From Pseudophaeomoniella oleicola (lineage: Eukaryota; Ascomycota; Eurotiomycetes; Phaeomoniellales; Phaeomoniellaceae), in assembly GCA_003868215.1 (NCBI GenBank), contig QWDQ01000002.1, positions 806,001-870,000 of the forward strand: a DNA stretch of 64,000 nucleotides. Reading direction: 5' to 3'. The position numbers and the translations under genes are program-made. Under the pieces are notes generated by a model. It was not told where the DNA came from and ran no database searches. It saw nothing but the letters and a program-made list of their open reading frames with translations. Positions 23,521 through 33,927 of this stretch are shown here, piece after piece. Each line of letters begins with the position of its first letter. Positions within the stretch are counted from its first letter, which is position 1.

Positions 23521-24708
23521 ATGTTCTCGTTTCCCTCCTTCACTCGTAATCCTCCTTCTCGTCAATTACCTGTTCCACCACAACAACATCTCGCGGCTTG
23601 CACTCATCTGACCGTGACTCGCCTCTTTGGCCCGTATGCAGGTTGCAACATCTGCCACCGCGTTCCCAAGATTGGCTGGGTATATGCATGTACTCAAGAT
23701 CACGACGGCCATCTCCCTGAGATAGGCATATTTACTCCATGTAATGCTCCAGCCTTAACCATTCCCATGAGTGAACAGCCTGCAGCAAACAGTCTCAGCC
23801 CTTGGATACAGAATGCCATCGATCAAGGCCGATACACGCCAGCGCAGGTCGGGATCATTGAAACACAGAAGCGTGCCGTCCGAGACGTAATAGCGAAAAC
23901 AGAAGAACGACTTCTTACTCTTGTAAGATCCAGTGAGCAACCATACGTATCATTCTTGACATTTTCAACGAATGTGGGACCGTCAGTAGGGCTGGATGCT
24001 ATCTCTTCTCACCGTGACCGTCTCACAACACCTGCAACTACCCAAGGACCGGCCGCAGTTGAAGATACCACTGTCTCTCAAATTGGACACCTTGAGCCTG
24101 TCTGCCACGCTCGGGTCTGTCATTCTTGTCGACGTAGCTTCCGTGAACGAGCATATCCTCCTCTTGGTGAAATACTCAGCAAGCCTTACAAGCCTGCGCC
24201 CGAGTATGAACTTGACAATCGACGACTATCAGACATGCATATTGTGAGGCGCATAGGTATCAGGCGTCTGAGACGAGTTCGAAACACTATCAATGAACAC
24301 CGCAGCTCTACCAGCTCCGAAGTATTCCCGGAAGACGACGACGACGACGAAGACTATGGGGACTCTAGTACAGAGAGACACGACGTTGACGAACCTAGAA
24401 CACCTGTGGACGAAGATTATGGGACCAATACTATCATTGCTGGCAAAGGAGAAGGTGTGTTGGATACTACCTGCAGCGTTGCTGCTCCACAAAGCCAGCC
24501 CATGATTTTCTCGCAGCGAGAGACTGGATTCATCACCTCAAGCATCGATAATGATGCTCAAACATATATGATGAACATTACAACGCTGCCAGACATTGCA
24601 GAGGTTTCCGAGGGATCAGAGAGAGGAGAGGTAGAGGTCGAAGATGGGATTGCGGTAACGGAAGAAGGAGTAGCCAACAGCACAGCAGACATCATTCTCC
24701 AGGTGTGA
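23521..24708 (+). CDS. Hypothetical protein with N-terminal C-X2-C site
   Basis: A single-exon frame of 395 residues. The N-terminal part holds C27, C42-X2-C45 followed by H46 and C57 in GCNICHRVPKIGWVYACTQD, which may bind zinc. Around residues 198-206 a second cluster, VCHARVCHSCRRSFRER, gives C-X4-C-X2-C. Between them is a helical region with a possible coiled coil (IIETQKRAVRDVIAKTEERL). The C-terminal 150 residues are acidic and low in order (EDDDDDEDYGD). There is no signal peptide or membrane helix. I do not recognise the family; similar C-X2-C plus GWVYACTQD proteins may exist in other filamentous fungi, but I cannot confirm that here. Confidence 0.7.
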   Translation: MFSFPSFTRNPPSRQLPVPPQQHLAACTHLTVTRLFGPYAGCNICHRVPKIGWVYACTQDHDGHLPEIGIFTPCNAPALTIPMSEQPAANSLSPWIQNAIDQGRYTPAQVGIIETQKRAVRDVIAKTEERLLTLVRSSEQPYVSFLTFSTNVGPSVGLDAISSHRDRLTTPATTQGPAAVEDTTVSQIGHLEPVCHARVCHSCRRSFRERAYPPLGEILSKPYKPAPEYELDNRRLSDMHIVRRIGIRRLRRVRNTINEHRSSTSSEVFPEDDDDDEDYGDSSTERHDVDEPRTPVDEDYGTNTIIAGKGEGVLDTTCSVAAPQSQPMIFSQRETGFITSSIDNDAQTYMMNITTLPDIAEVSEGSERGEVEVEDGIAVTEEGVANSTADIILQV

Positions 24709-25070
24709 CGAGACGGAAAGGACTGTCTATTAATTATTACTACGTATGTGTTGCTTCAGGAGGTGCTGATTGAGATATCGGCGGACAGGCCAACCCGAAA
24801 AGGAGAAAGTTTCCCATGTCAGCGATCAACTCTATTTATCTCTTCCGTGATTCCTGGGGCATGACGAACAGCCGAGGTTGAACTGAACATATGCAAAGCT
24901 TCCAATTCTACCTAGGCGTGTTCAGTACTATCAAGCTTGCTGCTCATCGTCTTTTTTTTTTTTTTTTTTTGACTCGTTTTCTTGTAATTATACGCCACAG
25001 GTCTTAACAGTATTCTTGTATGATATCCTTAAATACTACCAGGTCATAATTAAGAAAGCTCCAGCCAGAG
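24709..25070. other. Intergenic region with poly-T tract
   Basis: Contains a run of 19 T (24952..24970) about 100 nt before the PEX11-family start. Poly(dT) tracts often exclude nucleosomes in fungal promoters. Confidence 0.5.
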
Positions 25071-26150
25071 ATGGCTGAGTCCTCTTCTCCCCCTCCACCT
25101 CTCCCCCCAGGCACCTCGATCATCCCCACAGAGACACCCTCTACCACGCAAGAGCCTCCCACCGCCAGCTCCGCGCCTGAACCGCCCTCGTCGCCGCCGA
25201 AGAAAGCCTCGAAGTCGTCAAGAATAAAATCCATCCCTTCCTCGACCGTTCCTCTCCTCTACACCCAACTCCGCCTCACGGACTCGACCGTGTGCCGCTT
25301 ATCCCAGCTTCTCTCCCAACCCGACGGCCTCTCCGCCTTTCTTTCGACGGCAAATTACACGATATACATCCTAGCCTACACGACGCGCACATTTCCAACC
25401 TCCTCAGTCTCAAGGCTTCTACGCTCTCTCCTCCATCGTCTGCGTCTCCTACCTCCAGCCTACCAGCGGCCTCTGAAGCACGGAGCCCCGTCCTCCTCCA
25501 CCCCTTCCTCCCTCCCGCTCTCGACCGGCCTCTCAAACCTCGGCTCCCTCCTCTCCCAAACGCGCACGAACCTGCGCCTCCTCTCCCTCCCCTCCTACTA
25601 CACCTGGCTCCGCTCCCTACTCCACACGACCAACCCTCCCGACCAAATCACGCACTCGATCGACCTCGCCCAATGCATCTCGTACATCGTCTACCAGATC
25701 CTCGAGAACTTGGCTTGGCTGCAAGAAAAACAGATCGTGGACCTGAGCAGCAGCAGCAGCAGCAGCAGCAGCAACGGTAGATCCCGCCGCCTTCTTTTTT
25801 CTTTCTCTTCCCCGACCCGCGCCGCGCAAATCCTCGACCTCTGGTCCAACCGCTTCTGGCTCCTCGGCCTCACCCTCGACCTCGCACGCCTCCTCCGCGC
25901 CGCGACCCGCGAATCCATCCCCAAACAAGAACCACCCTCCTCCTCCTCCCCCTCAGACCAAGACACCGCATCACCATGGTTCCCCACCCTCATAACCTCC
26001 GCATCCTGGCTCCCCGTCGCGCTACACTACAGTCTCGAAACGGGCATCCCCGGCATGAACCAGGGCATCGTCGGGCTGTGCGGGCTCGTCGCTGAGATCG
26101 AAACGTTTCGAGCGTTGTGGGATGCCACTTCAACCAAGAAAGAGGAGTGA
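25071..26150 (+). CDS. pex11C: PEX11-family peroxisome biogenesis protein
   Basis: A single exon encodes 359 residues. A Pro/Ser-rich N-terminus (1-60) precedes the PEX11 domain, which starts with a helix ending QPDGLSAFLSTANYTIYILAY, typical of the first amphipathic helix region. It continues through LRLLSLPSYYTWLRSLLH and DLAQCISYIVYQILENLAWL and ends with GMNQGIVGLCGLVAEIETFRALWD. PEX11 proteins bend and elongate the peroxisomal membrane before fission. The long Ser/Pro linkers and lack of close yeast Pex11 motifs fit the PEX11C type of filamentous fungi. A run of nine or more serines comes from an AGC repeat (25746..25772). Third positions are strongly C-rich, unlike most neighbours. Confidence 0.85.
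   Translation: MAESSSPPPPLPPGTSIIPTETPSTTQEPPTASSAPEPPSSPPKKASKSSRIKSIPSSTVPLLYTQLRLTDSTVCRLSQLLSQPDGLSAFLSTANYTIYILAYTTRTFPTSSVSRLLRSLLHRLRLLPPAYQRPLKHGAPSSSTPSSLPLSTGLSNLGSLLSQTRTNLRLLSLPSYYTWLRSLLHTTNPPDQITHSIDLAQCISYIVYQILENLAWLQEKQIVDLSSSSSSSSSNGRSRRLLFSFSSPTRAAQILDLWSNRFWLLGLTLDLARLLRAATRESIPKQEPPSSSSPSDQDTASPWFPTLITSASWLPVALHYSLETGIPGMNQGIVGLCGLVAEIETFRALWDATSTKKEE
25746..25772 (+). repeat. Coding (AGC)n microsatellite
   Basis: Nine tandem AGC units encode a poly-serine tract in the PEX11-family protein, between two hydrophobic segments. Confidence 0.8.
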
Positions 26151-26601
26151 GTGGGTGGGTGAGTTGCATGAGACTTTCAATGACTACGTACTATGTATAT
26201 ACATGATTCTTCATATACGGATAGATGAATGAATGGCACGAAATCCATGGCGGAAACGATACATTTAGCATACAATGAAGGATATATATATCCTATTTCC
26301 TCCTTATTCACTATACTGTCTTTGGATGTTGTGCCTTGATACCCAGCCAGGAATGTAATTGTTACGAACAGGACGCGTATGTCTATCTGTCATAATGTCT
26401 ATGAGGTACGCATCGTTTCCATATCATCAAGAGTAACATGTTCGCTGTAATAATATTCAGAGAAGGGCTCGTTTCCATGTAAGTACTTCCCCAACAGTCC
26501 TCCCTGTCCGTGAGCGTCGAAGGCTGAAGCTTGGCGCTATGGGTATGGCCGAAGCTATCATTAACAAAATAAGAGGAAATTTGTCCATGTCTCTAGCTGT
26601 T
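26151..26601. other. Convergent 3' region between PEX11 and DCN1-like genes
   Basis: AT-rich with TATATATAT (about 26282-26292) and several TACTATGTA-like elements; no gene. Probably 3' untranslated sequence of both neighbours. Confidence 0.4.
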
Positions 26602-28563
26602 TCACGACACATCCATCGCTCCCTCTTTCCTCTTTTCAGCAACCCAGTCGACGAATTCATCCACTGCTCCAGGCCACGCACCATCCTCACTCCACCATCG
26701 GAACCCAGCCTTCGGATCATTGTCTGTGGAGGACGACACCTTCGTTTCCTCTTCTTGTATCTTGAAGACCATCTCGCCAAACATGTTCCACAAGTCCTTG
26801 TTGACCGGTCTCTTCACTTTCGACTCATAGAATTCAATCCACCAATCCAACCATGGTGTATTGCCTTTGATAGCGAGTCCACCGTTCTCTGACGAGAAAA
26901 ACAACCTCCACATCTCTGTGGCCACTTCGGCGGGTACATTACGTTGTCCTTCTGGTCTGCAAATGTTGAAGGTGTAGCGGTATATTTTCTTGAAGCATAC
27001 TGGGTCTGTCTGAATGGCATTTCGAAGTTGTTTTATGTAAGCTGCTTGACGTGGGATTGTATCACAAATAGGTGCAAAGCCAGAACCAGCACCCGGCGGA
27101 GGTGGAACATGAAGCCAGCTTTCGATAAAAGGTTGTCGGTAAAGCTCGCCGATCGTAGGAGCCTTGAGAAGCTCCATAAGTCCTAGACATGCAACTTCAT
27201 CAGGGCGGACGGAGAGATCTCCTAGGTAGTTCGATATGCCTTCGACTCCAATACGGTCTGGATACGAGTTGGGTTCATCTGTTCCTGTCAGCGAATATTG
27301 AGTGATCTTGAAATGAAGCTATCACCTCTATACTTGTCAAAGAGCTTGCTCAGAGCTTGTTGGCCAGCGGTGTTGGTGGACACGCTCTGTCCGGATTGGT
27401 AGAAACTGTTGTTGGGGACGTGATTGTTAGCACATTCTTCAATTTTTCTGCGTAACATTGTTCCGGTAGATGGAAAGTAACCGGTCTTCTGGGCGTAGAC
27501 TTCTTCTCTGTGTTTTCTGAGACTTTCGTTGATGGGCACAGGTCGAAGGGCTATCAGCCAGATTGATGGAAATAGTAGAGCGGCTGGATATTGTAAACAG
27601 ATAGATATGGGAGTCTCTAGGCTCTTGCCACCAGAGGAATTTGGTCCATGTCTTTCGCAAGATGGTTGGCATATACTCTTAGTAGTCACGGTTTCTTGTA
27701 GTTGAGCTGGCAGAACAGCAGAAGGACCTGTATTGCTCTTCCGCAAAGCTTGTGCAAAGGTCTGCTTCGCTGTTGTAATGTCTTCGGATTGCGCTTGCCG
27801 ACGCCTGGCAGTGATAGAGCTCAGCCGCCCGTTTCGGTCACGCCTCTTCGCATCTTCATTGGAATAGGCGAAGAGGCGTGATCCAGATTTCCCTATGGCC
27901 TCTGTGATGTCTTCTTCTGCTGGGACTGTGCTCAGGGCAACGGAGCCGGGGTCGACGAATCTCTGCAAGTACGGCAACAGCCAAGCTGGTCTGGCGTGAC
28001 GTGCTGAATGTGTGTGGCTATCCCATTGCAGCGGTGTTGCCGTATTGGGACTGGTCGTCATGATCACTCTCCTGAGTAGGTACAGCTCAGGTGACGTCAA
28101 GTGGCGCGTTGCAATAGTAATGTGAGAAGCGTTGGTCGGCCTTGCAGAGCCGAGGGTGGGCACGTCGAGAAACCTGATCAACCCGAGATCACGAAGATGA
28201 GGTAGTAAATCCGCAGCCAGCAACCTCGACACTTGAGGAGAAAGTCCCAGATCGTACTACGTCGTTATGCGACGGATGCACTTTCACGAGCACAATATAA
28301 ATGAAATGGACTGAAAATGAAATGGGTGACCTACGAATCTAGAGCTGCTTCTGCATTCCAGTTCACACTCTTCAAGAACTGTGACAAAAGTAAGTCAACA
28401 CAGGTTCATGAGACACCGCCAAGTGGTGGGGCAACAGGCACGACGGCAGGAAGGTAGGAAGGTATGATGGACTCACCCTGGCCGCAACGCTCTCTTTGGC
28501 ATTTGTGAACTGCACAAATTGAGCGATTGCCGATCTCTGTGCCGAAGAGTACGCTGCTGGCAT
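26602..28563 (-). CDS. dcn1: DCN1-like cullin neddylation protein (UBA plus PONY/cullin-binding domain)
   Basis: Four minus-strand exons (28563..28477, 28378..28335, 27405..27326, 27284..26602) give 297 residues. The first two exons encode a UBA-like start: SAQRSAIAQFVQFTNAKESVAAR then FLKSVNWNAEAALDS. The third and fourth form the potentiating-neddylation domain: ALSKLFDKYRG, IGVEGISNYLGDLSV, YRYTFNICRPEGQRN and the conserved CPL-type segment NTPWLDWWIEFYESK with VNKDLWNMFGEMV and EDGAWPGAVDEFVDW. DCN1 acts with the NEDD8 E2 to attach NEDD8 to cullins. The oddity is intron 2: 28334..27406, about 929 nt and far longer than the others (41 and 98 nt), with a long open frame on the same strand. 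The frame across all junctions is consistent. Confidence 0.85.
27408..28252 (-). CDS. Long open frame inside the DCN1-like intron, function unknown
   Basis: The minus strand is open without a stop from a TAG at about 28255 down to the intron acceptor and, in the same frame, on into exon 3 of the DCN1-like gene. About 280 codons without a stop at this base composition are very unlikely by chance. The first ATG is about 65 codons into the frame; before it only GTG or a splice acceptor (CGTAG just before 28252) could start it. The product has a Thr/Ser-rich start, a basic stretch (AKRRDRNGRLSSITARRR) and one probable membrane helix (YPAALLFPSIWLIALRPVPI) near the end. I do not recognise it. It may be a nested gene, an alternative N-terminal exon, or a relic of an inserted gene. 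Confidence 0.5.
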
Positions 28564-29725
28564 AGTGGCAGTGTTGTCACAGCGATGTAGAGTCGGGAAC
28601 GAAACTATATCACCGCCGAGAGTGAATGCGAAGGGATGGAACTTTTCTGGATTGCGATAACGCCAACAGGCTCCGGGAAGATTCGCTTCCCGGTAGGGTG
28701 TATCAAGAGAAGGACTATTTCTCTAGATATGATGAGGGTAGAGGCCTATTTTCCTTAGGGGGTAGGTTAGCGATATCTCGTAGGGTGATAGAAGTCGTCA
28801 AAAGTTGAGAATCTCTGTCGACTCATGTAGAATAAATATCGCGGAAGTGCTTGGCGGGGAATTGAGGCATCCGGATCGGCGCGACATCAGTGGTGCATTT
28901 ATAACAAAGTAGTATATCACTCTTTTATTTCACTACAAAGATATATGGCATCTCTTGCGCTTACATCAGGCAAAGAATATCAGTACTCATGTAGAACAAG
29001 AATGGAATAATTCACCAGAAACTACTAGTTAATAGATGGGCGAAAGAAATCAATGTGGCACACAGTACTACCGAGATCATTCACCCTGAGGCCCATACAA
29101 CTCCTGAAAGCGACTGCCATCTATTTATCAAGCAAGTGGTATTGGGAGGAGCCTGATATGTTTGGGCCTCACACAATGCACCACTGGTGGGCAATCCGAA
29201 CAAATGAGTGATGGCAAGATCTTGGCCTACCAGCCACACGCTGCTTTCCCGAGCTCATGCCACGGGTTGCCAGGCTGATCAGGTCAAACTGCGTCCGACT
29301 CTCCGGAAGGCAACAGAGGATCATGATCGACAGGCGGCAATTCGAACGCCTGAACGATGCAGGATGAGGGGAAGAGACATGTTAAGAACAGACGGACGTA
29401 GGGCTGTTACTGTTACTTCAAATGAGCTGCGGCGTCAATTGTTTTAATATCTTGGCTGTGGCTGAATACCCCTCGGCGCTTGGTGGTGGCCCTAGTGGCC
29501 CCAGTGGCCCCTCCTTGACTTTTCAGCGTCATCGCGGGGCTGTGTAAGAATAGTAAGAATAGAAGAATAGTGACCAACATGATGACAGGTAATTAATAAC
29601 AATGCCAATACAAGATCACTGCCCATATATATCAATCGTGCAGAAGACTCCTTTTTCATCACATCAATTCATCATTTCATCAACTTCTTCAATCTTCAAA
29701 TTAAATCACCTTAGACGACGTTGAT
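28564..29725. other. Divergent intergenic region
   Basis: No supported gene. Local direct repeats occur: GTGGCCCTAGTGGCCCCAGTGGCCCC near 29486-29511 and AAGAATAG units near 29547-29570. Short AT-rich stretches lie near 28835-28960. It should hold the promoters of the DCN1-like and VWA genes. Confidence 0.4.
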
Positions 29726-32104
29726 ATGGGTGTAAGTTTCACTTTTGTCTTTTGTCTTCATGCCCCTCCCTCCAGGCCCTGGGTCAGGAAGCTTTCCCCC
29801 GCACGTTCTTTGTGGTGATGCTTTCAAAGAATTCAGGGGCATTCCTTCACTTTCCCCCTTACTCTGGACAGACAAGGTAGACAGACTGACCGAGATGATG
29901 ATGAACAGTTAGCATCCAAACTTGCCGCAGCTCAAAACACTGCTCCTGGTGGCTATCCAGGAAATGCGCCTTATCCAGGTGGTCCAGCTCAGAGTGCTCC
30001 AGGCCAAGGCTCCTATGTAAGTTGCAGCCCTGCCACTACCCGAAGATCCTCAATGCCAGGTTGCCACACCAAACTGGCCGTGTCAAATCATGAAAAATTA
30101 TATCTAGTGGTGCTGAGCCTCAGTGACTGACTTGTCTGCACAGCCTGGACAGCAAAGCCAACAATATCAAGCTTACCCGGGAGGTCCGCCGACTAGTTCA
30201 ACGGTAAGTAACAATTAGACCTTTCCCATGATCTGCGCGTCCAACTTTTCGGGTCCATAAGTCGTCATCGTCATTCTTCCTTAAGAATCCATCGCAAAGT
30301 CTTTTTCATCTCAGCGAGGCCGTGGTATAACAAACATTGTCAATAATCGGTTGCGAAACGAATAATCACCTCGACATGAGCAAATTCTCTAGACTGGCTT
30401 CACAGGCCAGCTCATCATCCTATCCAAACCAGAGCCCAGCACCTTATCAGCCATCACCACAGCCGCCGCAGTATCCCCCTCAATCCTCGGGCTATTCCTC
30501 ACCTGCTCCTTACAATCAGTACACTCCCCCACCCCCACCTACACGCCCTGGCGCATCCCCTCAACCAGGATATCAGCCTTACCAGCAACAGCAACAGTAC
30601 AACCAATCATACGGACAACCACAATCCTCATACGGTGGCTCTCAGTACGGTCAATCGCCATATGGACAACAGCAGTACCAAGCCCCGCCACCACAGCCTT
30701 CTTATGGACAGCCACAATATAGCCCACAGCCGCAATACGGAGGATATGTTCGTCAATGTTTACCAAGCTAAGAAATGCACATGCAATAGAAAGCTAACGA
30801 GATCTTACTACAGGGACCTCCTCAGGGACAGGGTCAAGGTCAAGGTCAAGGATACCGACCACAGAGCCAGCAGTACGGCGCACCAGGCGGCGGTCAACAG
30901 TATGGAGCTCCGCCTCCACAACCAGCTGGTCCACAGCAAATCGCAGGATACAAACAGGTCCTACAAGCTACCATCCAAGAGCGAGGGTTGCAGAATATCT
31001 ACCCCCCGAACTCACCTGCTTTAGACCAGATTGCGGGTAGGGCTGCTACACAGGTCGACCAACTTTGTCAGGCTTGGCGTGTGAATCGCGAGATTGGTCA
31101 GGACATCGTCAAGTTGGCTCTTTATGATGTGATTCTCTATGTTGACGACAGTGGGTCTATGGCCTTTGAGGAGAATGGAGAACGTATTGACGACCTTAAA
31201 CTTATCTTGCAACGCGTGGCTTTCGCTGCTTCTCTCTTTGACGATGATGGTATCCAAGTTCGTTTCATGAACTCGAATGAACAAGGCAACCACATTCGCA
31301 GTAACGCTGAAGTCGACGCACTTATTCAACGTATCCAATTCAAGGGCTTGACACCAATGGGAACCCAGCTAAGGCAGAAGGTCGTCGAACCGCTTGTCAT
31401 TCAACCGGCGAGATCTGGTGCTTTGAGAAAGCCAGTTCTAGTCATCACTATCACAGATGGTCAACCAGCTGGCGAGCCCCAAGGTGCAGTCTTTGACACC
31501 ATTCGGCATGCATCGAATGAACTGTCTAGGAACCCTAGATACGGCAAGGGTGCAATCGCATTCCAATTCGCTCAGGTTGGCAACGACCTGAAGGCTCGTG
31601 AATTCCTGAGCAAGTTGGACGAGGAACCTGGCATCGGTGAATTGATAGATTGCACATCAAGTACGTTTACCCTTCGACGCGTGCATGTCCACGATGTACT
31701 GACGTAGTATTACAGACTTCGAAGTCGAACAAGACGAAATGTCTCGAGCAAATCCGCCAGTTGATCTCACTCCCGAACTCTGGCTGATCAAACTTCTATT
31801 GGGCTCGATCGACTCATCGTACGATACGAAGGACGAGAAGTCGCAAGCTCATCCACCCCCAGGCGGCGGCTATGGCGGTCCACCTCCTCCACCACAGTAC
31901 GGGGGCGGCCAAGGCGGTTATCCTCCCCAAGGCCAATACGGTGGTCCACCACCACAACAGCAGCAGTACGGCAACTACGGCGGTCCCCAAGGATACAACC
32001 GACCACCTCCAGGCCCTCCAGGACAACCACCTTATCCGGGTGGTCCACCTGGATACCCGGGCCCGCCTGGAGGAGGTTACCCACCACAACCTCCACGCTA
32101 TTAG
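29726..32104 (+). CDS. VWA-domain protein with Pro/Tyr/Gln/Gly-rich N- and C-terminal tails
   Basis: Six exons are proposed: 29726..29731, 29915..30016, 30144..30203, 30406..30747, 30814..31660 and 31716..32104 (581 residues). The first is a two-codon exon before GTAAGT, and its join to exon 2 is uncertain. Residues 1-235 are Pro/Gln/Tyr/Gly repeats. The middle is a von Willebrand A domain: VILYVDDSGSM gives the MIDAS D281-X-S283-X-S285, with GLTPMGTQL near 350 and VITITDGQP near 385 as the other metal-site loops. The region after it (PGIGELIDCTS, LWLIKLLLGSID) is conserved-looking. The last 90 residues are PGGYGGPP-type repeats. Intracellular copine-like VWA proteins are a fair comparison; the fungal function is unknown. 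The tails suggest phase-separating or scaffold behaviour. Confidence 0.82.
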
Positions 32105-32450
32105 GTCGTGACAAAACCAAGGGAGATTGTATCGGATATGGATAGTGAACTGAGGAGTTCACAAGGCAACGAGCTGAACTCTGCTCGGCACGTAGGAACG
32201 ACATCCAAGATAATAGCTCCTATGATGGAATGAGGAAAGGAGATAGCATCGAGCTCCTCTATCAGAAAAAAGTGCAGAAATGGAAATGGGAATGGAAATG
32301 GAAATGGAACTGTATTTCTTAGTTAGCTCCCTAGTCATGTGAACTAGAGCAGACGAGAACCCCCGTATCATTATGAATATTGAATTATCACCGAGACAAG
32401 TGAACTAAACCCCTCCATGACAAGGCCGTTATCACTCCCTAAAGCTGCTC
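32105..32450. other. Convergent 3' region
   Basis: Contains short GGAAAT-type tandem units (about 32277-32310) and no gene. It separates the convergent VWA and 2EXR genes. Confidence 0.45.
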
Positions 32451-33404
32451 TCAGGCAGCAGACTCCTTCACCTTCTTGACGTAGACCCTGATCTCCAACC
32501 CCATCAACCTCTTCTTGGCCAACGCATGGTCAACTTCGGCGAATTGCTTCTCGAGAGCCCGCTTGACGAACGCCACCGCGAGCTCTTCATCATCACCCGC
32601 ACCCGCTCCTCCTTCTCCTCCGTGCTCCTCCTGCTGGAACTCAAAGTCACAGGTGTTTCTTTGTCCGGCACGGTAGATGCGGTGGACTGCGATCTGTTCG
32701 CTCCACATGAAGTTGTAGAGGTCGTCCTCATTGTCCCATTCGGTGTCGGTGCCGCTTGAGATCTGGGTCCCGATTGCTGTCTGAATACGGACGGAGAGGA
32801 GGCGGAGTTGCTCGTATTCGAGACACATGATGATTTTCTTGAGATTGGGAAGGCTTGCGAGGAGCATTGGTGCTACGGTAGATACGCCGAAGGTCATCCA
32901 GGTGTAGCGGTCCAGGGCTAGGGAAGTGAGAGAAGTTCTGAGAAGTTTAGGTCGAAAGTACTCAAATTCGTTGAGGCTGGGTCCATGGTAACCTCGTGCC
33001 AAGTTGATGAACGGCTCCGTACCCTTTGCTGTTGCGAGGTAGACAGTGTCGGTAGAGGGATGGATGAAGATGTCTGTTTTGGTCCTGGATACGCGGCGAG
33101 GATTATGCCCAAAGTCGACGGAAGTAGAGAGCTGAGTGTAGTAACGGAGGCCGATGTCTCGAGAATGTCCGCATATGTGCAAGATTGTCGGTGTTGGCAG
33201 GACTGATTTCGGTCTGATTTCACAAAGGGCCCCATCGTATGGTGGCTCTGCCGTGCGAGTCGCCTCATACATCAGAACGCTGACAACACGGTCTGCGTCT
33301 GGCGCTGTCATAGCATAATATGAAAGCCAGATCTCATCTTGAAGTTCTTGCGGAAGCCTGCCGAACGGAAATGGAACAGAATGACTGGCCCCCATGGCTA
33401 TCAC
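32451..33404 (-). CDS. 2EXR-domain protein
   Basis: A single exon encodes 317 residues (314 if the second methionine is used). The N-terminus FPFGRLPQELQDEIWLSYY is the 2EXR motif, an F-box-like element frequent in expanded families of filamentous fungi. It is followed by PTPTILHICGHSRDIGLRYY, another usual block (leading to counts of cysteine and arginine positions seen in the family), and a region DIFIHPSTDTVYLA. The C-terminus is charged and helical (FVKRALEKQFAEVDHALAKKR). No catalytic residues are known for the family; a role in protein-protein contacts is usually assumed. Confidence 0.8.
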   Translation of the reverse strand: MIAMGASHSVPFPFGRLPQELQDEIWLSYYAMTAPDADRVVSVLMYEATRTAEPPYDGALCEIRPKSVLPTPTILHICGHSRDIGLRYYTQLSTSVDFGHNPRRVSRTKTDIFIHPSTDTVYLATAKGTEPFINLARGYHGPSLNEFEYFRPKLLRTSLTSLALDRYTWMTFGVSTVAPMLLASLPNLKKIIMCLEYEQLRLLSVRIQTAIGTQISSGTDTEWDNEDDLYNFMWSEQIAVHRIYRAGQRNTCDFEFQQEEHGGEGGAGAGDDEELAVAFVKRALEKQFAEVDHALAKKRLMGLEIRVYVKKVKESAA

Positions 33405-33927
33405 GGTTGAATGTGTGCAGATCGTTACGAAGCCCAGATCTTCAAGAGAGGCCTATGGGTGCAAAGTCAACAATCTCGACTCTTTGTTGTGAAATAAGAG
33501 GCCAGGTGAAGATTCGTGGGTGGCTTCAAATACGCTTCGAGATATCTGCTGATGTACGCTTTATATCAAGAAATGCGATGGACACTCATGTCGTAAGACA
33601 ACATATGATTGCGTATCGCCTTTGGTGTAAGGTAAAGCAATTCCCAGGCAGTTATGCTTTCGCAGATAGCTATTTCTCGACAGACATTTCGTGGGGTCTA
33701 TGGTAACGATCAGAGGTGAAGGGAATTAACAATCACGACCCAGCCGCACCAATCCAATTAGAGCAGAACACAATTGATCCGCATGAGTATCTCCCTCTTT
33801 CAAGTCTCTTTTGTTTCAGTCTTCTTTTGGTAGGCTTTGTCGCTTTCGAAACCCACAAAGGTCACGGCAAAGAGAGCGAGACAGACGACCAGTTGATGCT
33901 GGCTCATTCGATATATTGCGTACAAGT
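33405..33927. other. Short intergenic region
   Basis: No convincing gene. An open + strand frame across 33320-33706 begins inside the 2EXR gene on the other strand and has no family character. Confidence 0.4.
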
